Shown: positions 1 to 4,696 of the stretch, piece after piece
Position numbering within the stretch: the stretch's first letter is position 1
Layout of the letters: every line of letters begins with the position of its first letter
Assembly (NCBI GenBank): GCA_900555765.1
Contig: USMA01000090.1
Location: 1 to 5,443, forward strand
Reading direction: 5' to 3'
Length of the DNA: 5,443 nt
DNA from: an uncultured Collinsella sp.
GTDB lineage: Bacteria; Actinomycetota; Coriobacteriia; Coriobacteriales; Coriobacteriaceae
Translations under genes and position numbers: made by a program
Notes under the pieces: generated by a model
Seen by the model: the letters and a program-made list of their open reading frames with translations, nothing else
What the model was told of the DNA's origin: nothing
Database searches by the model: none

Positions 1-88
1 GCGAACCACGTCCCACTTCGTCGAATCCGACGATTACATCGAACCCGTCGGCGGCAATCTGCCGTTCCAATGCAAACGACGGCGCCAT
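1..88 (-). CDS. rnhB: Ribonuclease HII, N-terminal fragment (runs off the left edge)
   Basis: Only the first 29 codons and one base are in the window. RNase HII cleaves the RNA strand of RNA-DNA hybrids and nicks beside single ribonucleotides left in DNA. The reading starts ATG at 88 (MAPSFALERQ...) and reaches VGFDEVGRGS at residues 20-29. This is the family's first catalytic motif, with D23 and E24 as the expected metal ligands. An AAAGGGG Shine-Dalgarno lies 4 nt upstream (93-99), and no other start codon exists in frame between the lepB stop and this ATG. It follows lepB after 44 nt, the usual position of rnhB at the end of the rpsP-trmD-lepB operon. The remaining motifs lie outside the window. 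Identity is nearly certain despite the short length, because the DEVGRG motif and the operon position agree. Confidence 0.9.
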   Translation of the reverse strand, partial: MAPSFALERQIAADGFDVIVGFDEVGRGS

Positions 89-132
89 ACCGCCCCTTTC
101 TCGACTCCGAAAACCCGCGCATCCAGCACAGA

Positions 133-735
133 TCAGCCCGCGTCGGGCACGTTCGCGAACCCGTCGCTGTAATTGCTCAGCCACGAGATGCGGTTGAGCG
201 GCCAGTAGCGAACGAGTGCCACGGCCATTAAATCGGAGCGTTCGACCGGCCCAAAATAGCGGGAGTCGGCTGAGTTCTCTCGGTTGTCGCCCATCACCCA
301 CACGCACACGTCGGGAACGGTGTAGGGATAGCTCACCTGGGCGCCGGGCGCTTGGACCGAAAGCGGCCAGCTCATGCCCGCCGTATAGTCCTCGTCGAGC
401 GCTTGGCCGTCAACGACCACCTTGCCGTCCTGCAGGTCGACCGTCTGGCCGGCCGTGGCAATAACGCGCTTGACAAGAACATCATGCTCGGAGGTGCCAT
501 CGGGGTTGTGGAACACCACGATATCGCCCTGCTTGACGGGCTGACCGAGCTCGAGGCTCACCTTTTGCGCCAGGATCTGGTCGCCAATCTCGATTGTGTC
601 CTCCATAGAGCCGGTGGGCACCCCAAAGGGCTCGACCACAAACGAGCGGATCAGGAAGGTGGCGACCAGTGCGAGCGCGATGACCGCGAGCCACTCAAAA
701 GCGCCCCTCAACGCGGAATGCTGCGATGGAACCAT
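133..735 (-). CDS. lepB: Signal peptidase I
   Basis: Membrane-bound serine/lysine protease that removes signal peptides from exported preproteins at the outer face of the membrane. Numbering from a GTG at 741 (202 aa), one hydrophobic segment spans about residues 15-35. Box B, PTGSMEDTI, carries nucleophile S45; GDIVVFHNP (72-80) follows; VLVKRVIATAG carries general base K91; and GDNRENSADSR (151-161) is box E. All S26A family signatures are present and in order, and about 200 aa is typical for single-anchor Gram-positive enzymes. I prefer the ATG at 735 (200 aa) because GAGGAG (741-746) lies 5 nt upstream. The GTG at 741 abuts that element and has no good Shine-Dalgarno of its own, though it would give a 4-base overlap with trmD. 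Translation is probably coupled to trmD, whose stop (738-740) lies between the Shine-Dalgarno and the ATG. Confidence 0.96.
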   Translation of the reverse strand: MVPSQHSALRGAFEWLAVIALALVATFLIRSFVVEPFGVPTGSMEDTIEIGDQILAQKVSLELGQPVKQGDIVVFHNPDGTSEHDVLVKRVIATAGQTVDLQDGKVVVDGQALDEDYTAGMSWPLSVQAPGAQVSYPYTVPDVCVWVMGDNRENSADSRYFGPVERSDLMAVALVRYWPLNRISWLSNYSDGFANVPDAG

Positions 736-737
736 TC

Positions 738-1496
738 TCACTCCTCGCTCTGCGAATACGAAGCGTCAAGGATCTCCTGCGCGTAAGCGCGCTCCTCGGG
801 CGTGAGCCGCGCAGTCTCGATCAGGTCGGGACGCCAGCGGCAGGTGCGCTCGATGGCATTCTTACGGCGCCAGGCATCGACCTTGGCGTGATCGCCGCTC
901 ACGAGCACCGGAGGAACGCCCTCGCCGTTGAACTCGGCGGGGCGGGTGTACTGCGCGTACTCGAGCAGACCTCCGTCCTCGGCGGTCGAGAACGACTCGT
1001 CCACGTTGCTCATCTCGTCGCCCAAGGCGCCGGGAATCAGGCGTACGACGGCATCGGCAACGACCATAGCGGGAAGTTCGCCACCCGTAAGCACATAGTC
1101 GCCGATCGACAGACGCTCGTCGGCATACGCATACGCACGCTCGTCAACGCCCTCGTAACGGCTGCACACAAACAGCAGGCGCTCACTTTTGAGCAGGCGC
1201 TCGGCCACATGCTGCGTAAAAGGCTCGCCACAGGGGGTAAAGAACACCACCGTCGGCTTGGGGCCCTCCGCGCTAATGGCCTCGATGGCCTCTGCGATAG
1301 GCTCGACCTTCATGAGCATGCCCTGCCCGCCGCCGTACGGCTCGTCATCGACGGTACGATGGCGGTCGTGCGTCCAGTCGCGCAGGTTATACGCCTTAAA
1401 ATCAAAAAGGCCGGCCTTGCGGGCGCGGCCCAAAATCGATGTGGACATGACGGGCTCAAACATCTCGGGAAAGACCGAAAGGGTCTCGATCAGCAT
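738..1496 (-). CDS. trmD: tRNA (guanine-N1-)-methyltransferase
   Basis: Methylates N1 of G37 in tRNAs with a G36G37 sequence using S-adenosylmethionine, preventing +1 frameshifting; essential in most bacteria. The 252 aa product starts MLIETLSVFPEMFEPV. It carries THDRHRTVDDEPYGGGQGM (42-60), the TPCGEPF loop (87-93), CSRYEGVDER (111-120) and SIGDYVLTGGELPAMV (130-145), the deep trefoil-knot SAM site of SPOUT enzymes. A C-terminal domain with YTRPAEFNG and VPPVLVSGDH follows. The segment that carries the catalytic Asp in E. coli (ATEDSF) reads NVDESF here, placing E167 at the Asp position, with a four-residue insertion just after (see findings). ATG at 1496 has GGAGG 5 nt upstream. The rimM stop is 10 nt before the start, and the 3' end overlaps the lepB initiation region. 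Full length and intact. Confidence 0.97.
   Translation of the reverse strand: MLIETLSVFPEMFEPVMSTSILGRARKAGLFDFKAYNLRDWTHDRHRTVDDEPYGGGQGMLMKVEPIAEAIEAISAEGPKPTVVFFTPCGEPFTQHVAERLLKSERLLFVCSRYEGVDERAYAYADERLSIGDYVLTGGELPAMVVADAVVRLIPGALGDEMSNVDESFSTAEDGGLLEYAQYTRPAEFNGEGVPPVLVSGDHAKVDAWRRKNAIERTCRWRPDLIETARLTPEERAYAQEILDASYSQSEE
741..746 (-). promoter_or_regulatory. lepB ribosome binding site inside the trmD 3' end
   Basis: GAGGAG, the last two Glu codons of trmD, sits 5 nt before the ATG at 735. It decides the lepB start in favour of 735 over the GTG at 741 and implies stop-start coupling with trmD. Confidence 0.7.
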
Positions 1497-1506
1497 GTTG
1501 TCCTCC

Positions 1507-2028
1507 CTACTTGTCCATATCGATCAGGCCGTCCATAACGTGGACGGAAATTGTTCCTGTGTCGGGAAGATCGAGCACAACCTGCTCGATCACGGGAATC
1601 AGTACCTCGCCGTACCGATCGCCCTCGACAACCCAAACATCGTTAGCGGGCGTCGACATGATCTCGACGATCGTGCCAAGCGATCCGAAGCGCTCGTCGA
1701 CTACCTCGCGACCCATCAGGTCGGTATAGGCGGCGTCGAGTGAATCGAGCTCAAAATCGTCACGATTTGCCAGCACGTAGCATCCCGGGATGCCCTCGGC
1801 GGCCGGCAAGTCGTCAATGCCCTCAAACGAGACCAGAGCGCCATCGCCCGTATCGGAGACGGACACGACCGTGCAAAAGCGGTCGCGCTTGAGCGCCGGC
1901 GGCGTCAGGGCGACGCGCATACCCGGCTCTAATACAGAAGGAAGCCCCCGCAGCGGCTGCGCGAGGACCTCCCCCTTCCTTCCGTGCGGCTTGACCACAC
2001 GGGCGATGTTTTTGTACTGGGACCTCAA
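1507..2028 (-). CDS. rimM: Ribosome maturation factor RimM
   Basis: Assists maturation of the 30S head, binding ribosomal protein uS19. The 173 aa product has the N-terminal RimM barrel beginning ARVVKPHGRKGEV (9-21). A C-terminal PRC-barrel follows, from about residue 95, with the family pattern PANDVWVVEG...GEVLIPVIEQVV (127-151). Length is normal for the family. The start is TTG at 2028, giving LRSQYKNIARVV read with initiator Met; no better start lies before the conserved ARVVKPHG. The only Shine-Dalgarno-like AGGA is about 3 nt away, too close to be efficient, and the TTG lies in the loop of a perfect hairpin (2020-2033). The khpA stop is only 4 nt upstream, so initiation probably depends on ribosomes finishing khpA. 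It sits directly before trmD, its usual partner. Confidence 0.94.
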   Translation of the reverse strand: MRSQYKNIARVVKPHGRKGEVLAQPLRGLPSVLEPGMRVALTPPALKRDRFCTVVSVSDTGDGALVSFEGIDDLPAAEGIPGCYVLANRDDFELDSLDAAYTDLMGREVVDERFGSLGTIVEIMSTPANDVWVVEGDRYGEVLIPVIEQVVLDLPDTGTISVHVMDGLIDMDK

Positions 2029-2033
2029 GGTCC
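2020..2033 (-). promoter_or_regulatory. Hairpin enclosing the rimM start codon
   Basis: In the minus-strand transcript GGACC-TTGA-GGTCC forms a perfect 5-bp stem with a 4-nt loop. The rimM TTG is in the loop, and the only nearby AGGA is partly in the stem. The last base of the khpA TAG stop (2033-2035) is the first stem base. The pairing is directly visible; a role in translational coupling is inferred. Confidence 0.45.
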
Positions 2034-2317
2034 TAGCCCAGAACCTCTACCTCGACAGCAGTGTCGAGGCGAGCGGCCAGTGCACGGGCGAGCGTGCGAA
2101 TGGCCTTGATGGTACGGCCACGACGGCCGATGACCTTAGCGACGTCATCCTCGGCGACAGAAACCTCAATCGTGGAGGCGTCGTCGCCATCGATGACCTC
2201 AAGGCTCACTGAATCCGGGTCGTCGACGATCTGAACAACGAGATATTCGACGAGATCGGCGATGCGATCTGAGAGCATTGCCTCACCCTCGAGCTGTGCA
2301 GCGTCAACCTCAGGCAC
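2033..2317 (-). CDS. khpA: KH-domain RNA-binding protein KhpA
   Basis: Small single-KH-domain RNA chaperone. In Gram-positive bacteria KhpA pairs with KhpB (Jag/EloR) and influences cell division and elongation; KhpB is not in this window. The 94 aa product has LVEYLVVQIVDDPDSVSLEV (22-41), typical of the family N-terminus. The KH signature VAKVIGRRGRTIKAIRTLA follows, with the GxxG loop as GRRG (64-67). Its place directly after rpsP and before rimM is the standard context. The start is GTG at 2317 with GAGGAG 6 nt upstream (2324-2329), formed by the last two codons of rpsP. This gives about 14 residues (PEVDAAQLEGEA...) more than many homologues. An internal ATG at 2278 also has GAGG-rich sequence upstream and gives a more usual N-terminus, so the start is not settled. 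Confidence 0.92.
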   Translation of the reverse strand: MPEVDAAQLEGEAMLSDRIADLVEYLVVQIVDDPDSVSLEVIDGDDASTIEVSVAEDDVAKVIGRRGRTIKAIRTLARALAARLDTAVEVEVLG

Positions 2318-2320
2318 GAT

Positions 2321-2662
2321 TTACTCCTCGGCGCCCTCAGCGGCCTCAGCGGCAGCCTTAGCGGCCTCGGCCTCTTTGGCGAGCTGCTTCTTGGACTTCT
2401 TGACGACGGTCTCGGTCTTCTCGCCCTCGTTGGCGGCCTTGACCAGAGCGGCGACAGCGTCGGTGAGCTGAGCGCCCTTGGACTGCCAGTCGGCGATCTT
2501 CTCGAGGTCGAGGTTGATGGTCTTGGGGGCGGTCATCGGGTTGTAGCGGCCAACCTCCTCGATGATACGACCGTCACGCGGGGCGCGGGAATCGGCGACG
2601 ACGACACGGTAGTACGGACGCTTCTTAGCGCCGTGACGAGCAAGGCGAATCTTGACTGCCAA
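2321..2662 (-). CDS. rpsP: 30S ribosomal protein bS16
   Basis: Structural protein of the small ribosomal subunit that contacts 16S rRNA during early assembly. The product reads [20 protein letters not shown] (1-20) then [22 protein letters not shown], the classic bS16 N-terminal half, followed by [20 protein letters not shown]. The start is TTG at 2662, because GGAGGAG (2669-2675) lies 6 nt upstream and the family begins exactly at MAVKIRL. A longer reading from a TTG at 2698 would only add residues translated from the leader and the Shine-Dalgarno. At 113 aa it exceeds the ~82 aa E. coli protein because of a charged tail from about residue 81, ending [18 protein letters not shown], a kind of extension common in actinobacteria. 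It is the first gene of the operon and follows the candidate promoters at 2719-2819. Confidence 0.97.
   Translation of the reverse strand: MAVKIRLARHGAKKRPYYRVVVADSRAPRDGRIIEEVGRYNPMTAPKTINLDLEKIADWQSKGAQLTDAVAALVKAANEGEKTETVVKKSKKQLAKEAEAAKAAAEAAEGAEE
2324..2329 (-). promoter_or_regulatory. khpA ribosome binding site inside the rpsP 3' end
   Basis: GAGGAG, the last two Glu codons of rpsP, lies 6 nt before the GTG at 2317. It supports the long khpA start and translational coupling to rpsP. Confidence 0.65.
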
Positions 2663-2668
2663 AGGAAA

Positions 2669-2675
2669 CTCCTCC
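2669..2675 (-). promoter_or_regulatory. rpsP ribosome binding site
   Basis: GGAGGAG is a near-perfect Shine-Dalgarno 6 nt from the TTG at 2662, and fixes that TTG as the start. AGGA within it could pair with TCCT just before the start codon (4 bp, 3-nt loop); this is weak and may mean nothing. Confidence 0.8.
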
Positions 2676-2681
2676 AACCAA

Positions 2682-2696
2682 GCAGCTTTAGGCTGC
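2682..2696 (-). promoter_or_regulatory. Small hairpin in the rpsP leader
   Basis: GCAGC-CTAAA-GCTGC is a perfect 5-bp inverted repeat with a 5-nt loop, 6 nt upstream of the rpsP Shine-Dalgarno. It could be a leader structure for autoregulation or mRNA stability. There is no T-tract, so it is not an intrinsic terminator. Confidence 0.35.
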
Positions 2697-2718
2697 AACT
2701 ACAAACAAACAGTTGAAC

Positions 2719-2747
2719 ATAATACGCCATCGACGCGGGCAGGTGAA
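2719..2747 (-). promoter_or_regulatory. Candidate sigma-70-type promoter of the rpsP operon (proximal)
   Basis: On the minus strand TTCACC (2742-2747) and TATTAT (2719-2724) are separated by 17 nt, matching the -35 and -10 consensus at 4/6 and 5/6. A transcript would begin near 2712, with a leader of about 50 nt to the rpsP start. Called by eye only. Confidence 0.45.
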
Positions 2748-2791
2748 GTCCGTGAGACCAACTTCTTCGGTGTAGTCGAGGGCAAATCCAT

Positions 2792-2819
2792 ATCTTAGAC
2801 AAGAATTCGGGATTTGCAA
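2792..2819 (-). promoter_or_regulatory. Candidate sigma-70-type promoter of the rpsP operon (distal)
   Basis: On the minus strand TTGCAA (2814-2819) and TAAGAT (2792-2797) are separated by 16 nt. A transcript from here would have a leader of about 120 nt. It may be a second promoter or an alternative to the proximal one. Confidence 0.35.
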
Positions 2820-2851
2820 GCACATACACGCACCCCACATGAGCTGCGCGG

Positions 2852-2857
2852 TATACT
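2852..2857 (+). promoter_or_regulatory. Candidate -10 element for dinB
   Basis: TATACT matches the -10 consensus at 5/6 and lies 6 nt before an ATG at 2864, so transcription would begin at or near that ATG. No convincing -35 is visible 16-18 nt upstream. The element supports either a ~39-nt leader to the ATG at 2903 or a leaderless start at 2864. Confidence 0.35.
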
Positions 2858-2893
2858 CATGACATGGAAAGATGCGAACATACATACGGTTAT

Positions 2894-2897
2894 GAGG
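2894..2897 (+). promoter_or_regulatory. dinB ribosome binding site
   Basis: GAGG lies 5 nt before the ATG at 2903. It is the basis for choosing 2903 over the ATG at 2864, which has no Shine-Dalgarno. Confidence 0.55.
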
Positions 2898-2902
2898 ATG
2901 CC

Positions 2903-4117
2903 ATGGGCGTCACACCGCCTCCCTGGACGGGTCCTGCGGTGGGCCTCATGGACCTCGATGCGTTTTTTGCGAGCGTGGAGATGCTCGATCATCCCGAGTG
3001 GCGCGGCAAGCCGCTCATCGTGGGCGGAGACGCCGATTCGCGTGGCGTCGTGTCCACGTGTTCGTATGAGGCGCGTCGCTTTGGCGTGCACTCTGCCATG
3101 CCCTCGGCCGAGGCACGGCGCCTGTGCCCGCAGGCCATTTGGACGCACGGGCACTTTGATCGCTACCGCGAGGTGAGCACGCAGGTTATGGCGATTCTCG
3201 CCGACGAGACCCCGCGCGTTGAGCGCGTATCCATCGACGAAGCCTTCATCGATATCACACCGGGTCGCTTTGCGCCCGAAGACCCGCTGCTGGTTGCGCG
3301 GCGTATAAGCGACCGCGTGGCAGCGCTGGGAGTGACGTGCTCCATTGGCGTGGGCTGCAACAAGACGGTCGCAAAGATCGCAAGCGAGCGGGATAAGCCG
3401 TTTGGGCTGACCATCGTGCGCCCCGGAACCGAGCAGCGCTTTTTGGCCGCACTGCCGGTATCTGCCATGAGCGGCATCGGGCGCTCGGCCGAGGAGCGAC
3501 TGCGCCGCATGCGCATCTACACCCTCGGAGAGCTATCACGTGCACCGGAATCCACCTTGGCCTCTATTTTTGGCGTCAACGGCGAACGCATGCGCCAGCG
3601 TGCGCTGGGACTCGAGGCTTCTGAGGTCACGAGCCTGGACGAGGAACGCAAGGTTAAATCGGTAAGCAACGAGCGCACCTTTGCTAAAGATTTGACTGAG
3701 CGTGGGGATATTGAGGCGGCGATTGCGCTGCTGGGCGAGTCAGTGGGACGCCGTCTGCGCCGTCAGGGACTAACAGGCGCCACGGTGACGCTCAAGCTTA
3801 AGTATTCGTATGGCAGCGGGCGTACGGCACAGCGCCGGCTGCCTCATCCGACCGACGACGAGAACATCTTCGTGGCGGTGGCGCTCGAGCTGCTCGACAA
3901 CATCTGGCAGGAAGGAATGCACGTTCGCTTAGCAGGCATCGGCATGAGCGACTTCGACCACCAAGGCGGCATCCAGACCGACCTGTTCTGCGAGATCGAT
4001 GACCGCGGAGCCCAATCCAGCGACCGCCGCGACCTCTCCGTCGCCATCGACGCCGTCCGAGACAAGTTCGGCGACACCGCCCTATCCTTCGGCCGCCAAT
4101 CCCGCTTCGACGATTAA
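2903..4117 (+). CDS. dinB: DNA polymerase IV (Y-family translesion polymerase)
   Basis: Low-fidelity polymerase that copies past damaged template bases. Numbering from the ATG at 2903 (404 aa), LMDLDAFFASVE (16-27) carries metal ligand D17 and steric-gate F22. SYEARRFGVHSAMPSAEA (55-72) is the fingers region. RVSIDEAFIDIT (108-119) carries catalytic D112 and E113. SIGVGCNKTVAKIASERDKP (147-166) completes the palm, and the thumb helix-hairpin-helix reads MSGIGRSAEERL (189-200). The little-finger domain runs from about 252, and QTDLF (358-362) is a canonical beta-clamp-binding motif. A usual C-terminal AIDAVRDKFGDTALSFG segment follows. No domain is missing. The start at 2903 has GAGG 5 nt upstream; an in-frame ATG at 2864 would add 13 unconserved residues but could be a leaderless start. 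It is transcribed alone, divergently from rpsP and convergently with rsfS. No clear LexA site is visible. Codon use changes in the last ~57 codons. Confidence 0.96.
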   Translation: MGVTPPPWTGPAVGLMDLDAFFASVEMLDHPEWRGKPLIVGGDADSRGVVSTCSYEARRFGVHSAMPSAEARRLCPQAIWTHGHFDRYREVSTQVMAILADETPRVERVSIDEAFIDITPGRFAPEDPLLVARRISDRVAALGVTCSIGVGCNKTVAKIASERDKPFGLTIVRPGTEQRFLAALPVSAMSGIGRSAEERLRRMRIYTLGELSRAPESTLASIFGVNGERMRQRALGLEASEVTSLDEERKVKSVSNERTFAKDLTERGDIEAAIALLGESVGRRLRRQGLTGATVTLKLKYSYGSGRTAQRRLPHPTDDENIFVAVALELLDNIWQEGMHVRLAGIGMSDFDHQGGIQTDLFCEIDDRGAQSSDRRDLSVAIDAVRDKFGDTALSFGRQSRFDD

Positions 4118-4129
4118 CCGCCTTTGGGC

Positions 4130-4172
4130 AAAAAGAAAGCCGGGCAGCTGCGGAAAACCGCAACTGCCCGGC
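4130..4172 (-). terminator. Intrinsic terminator of the nadD-yqeK-rsfS transcript
   Basis: In the minus-strand transcript a 9-bp stem GCCGGGCAG/CTGCCCGGC (4164-4172 with 4139-4147) continues, after one mismatch, into TGCGG/CCGCA closed by a 4-nt loop (4154-4157). TTTCTTTTT (4130-4138) follows immediately. This is a strong rho-independent terminator about 40 nt past the rsfS stop. In the plus direction the same hairpin begins 22 nt after the dinB stop but has no T-tract, so it would be weaker for dinB. No other plus-strand terminator is visible in the short gap. Confidence 0.92.
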
Positions 4173-4213
4173 GATATGCGTGAGGGTACATAAACCCCGT
4201 CTTAAATGAGCTA

Positions 4214-4669
4214 CTAGAGGAGGTTGAGGGGAAGCTGGGGAGCGTCGCCCCAGAGTTTCTCGAGGCGGTAGAAGTCGCGGGCTTCGGGAGTGAAGACGTG
4301 GACGACAACCGAACCGTAGTCCATGAGCATCCAGGTCTTCTGCTCGCGACCCTCGATGGAGAACGGGTGCTCGCCGCAAGCCTCGGCGACCTTCTCCTCG
4401 ATCTCGTCGACGATAGAATCGACCTGGCGGTTGTTGGTACCGGTGGCAAGCACAAAGTAGTCGCATACGTCGGAAAGCTCGGTCAGGTCGAGCACCTGAA
4501 CGTCCTCGCCCTTCTTGTCGTAGGCGGCCTGCGCGGCGGCGCGGGCGACATCCTCGGCGGCGACACCGCTCGCGGACAGCGAGGCGGCAGTGCGGTCGGA
4601 CGTGGCAACAAAACTCTTGTGCTCCACACCTTCAAGAATCTGCTCGTCGGTCATGGTCTCGTCGGCCAT
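4214..4669 (-). CDS. rsfS: Ribosomal silencing factor RsfS
   Basis: RsfS (DUF143, formerly YbeB/Iojap) binds ribosomal protein uL14 on the 50S subunit and blocks subunit joining under nutrient limitation. The 151 aa product carries the whole family core. This includes VLDLTELSDVCDYFVLATG (59-77), NNRQVDSIVDEIEEKV (79-94), EGREQKTWMLMDYGSVVVHV (106-125) and FTPEARDFYRLEKLWGDAP (126-144). The family usually has about 105-120 aa; here about 36 residues precede the core, polar and without a recognisable motif. ATG at 4669 has AGAGG 6 nt upstream. The yqeK stop is 27 nt upstream, and the nadD-yqeK-rsfS order is common across Gram-positive bacteria. It is the last gene of the transcript, with a terminator about 40 nt beyond. 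Confidence 0.96.
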   Translation of the reverse strand: MADETMTDEQILEGVEHKSFVATSDRTAASLSASGVAAEDVARAAAQAAYDKKGEDVQVLDLTELSDVCDYFVLATGTNNRQVDSIVDEIEEKVAEACGEHPFSIEGREQKTWMLMDYGSVVVHVFTPEARDFYRLEKLWGDAPQLPLNLL

Positions 4670-4696
4670 GGAATACCTCTTTCTAGACAGCCCGAG

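Larger units (their letters stand above)
2663..2902. other. Divergent intergenic control region between rpsP and dinB
   Basis: About 240 bp with no supportable gene. It is more AT-rich than its surroundings. It holds two candidate minus-strand promoters, the rpsP leader hairpin and Shine-Dalgarno, and the plus-strand TATACT and GAGG of dinB. Short open frames here lack a Shine-Dalgarno or family resemblance. In many Firmicutes ffh would lie on this side of rpsP; it does not here. Confidence 0.6.

Noticed and set aside
726..1538. Long plus-strand open frame opposite trmD (270 codons)
   Set aside because: It is antisense to an unambiguous trmD, resembles no family and lacks a credible ribosome binding site. 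It is a by-product of GC-rich codon use.
2682..2696. rpsP leader hairpin as a transcription attenuator
   Set aside because: The stem is only 5 bp and no T-tract follows. No competing antiterminator or leader peptide is visible.
2663..2698. Twelve-residue N-terminal extension of bS16 from a TTG at 2698
   Set aside because: The extension is translated from the leader hairpin and the GGAGGAG Shine-Dalgarno, and bS16 proteins begin at MAVKIRL, which matches the TTG at 2662.
2875..2892. Possible LexA/SOS box near the dinB start (CGAAC ... GGTT)
   Set aside because: The half-sites are 8 nt apart instead of the 4 in the Gram-positive CGAAC-N4-GTTCG consensus, and the second half is imperfect. Damage control of dinB cannot be claimed from this.
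2688..3154. Minus-strand open frames in the rpsP-dinB gap and over the dinB start
   Set aside because: They have no Shine-Dalgarno or family resemblance and overlap promoter elements and dinB.
4139..4172. Inverted repeat as a mobile-element end or attachment site
   Set aside because: The stem-loop followed by a T-rich tract just after rsfS is fully explained as an intrinsic terminator, and no transposase or direct repeats are present.
3798..4466. Minus-strand open frame across the dinB 3' end and rsfS (222 codons)
   Set aside because: It is Arg- and Cys-rich low-complexity translation, runs through the terminator hairpin and overlaps two recognised genes in other frames.
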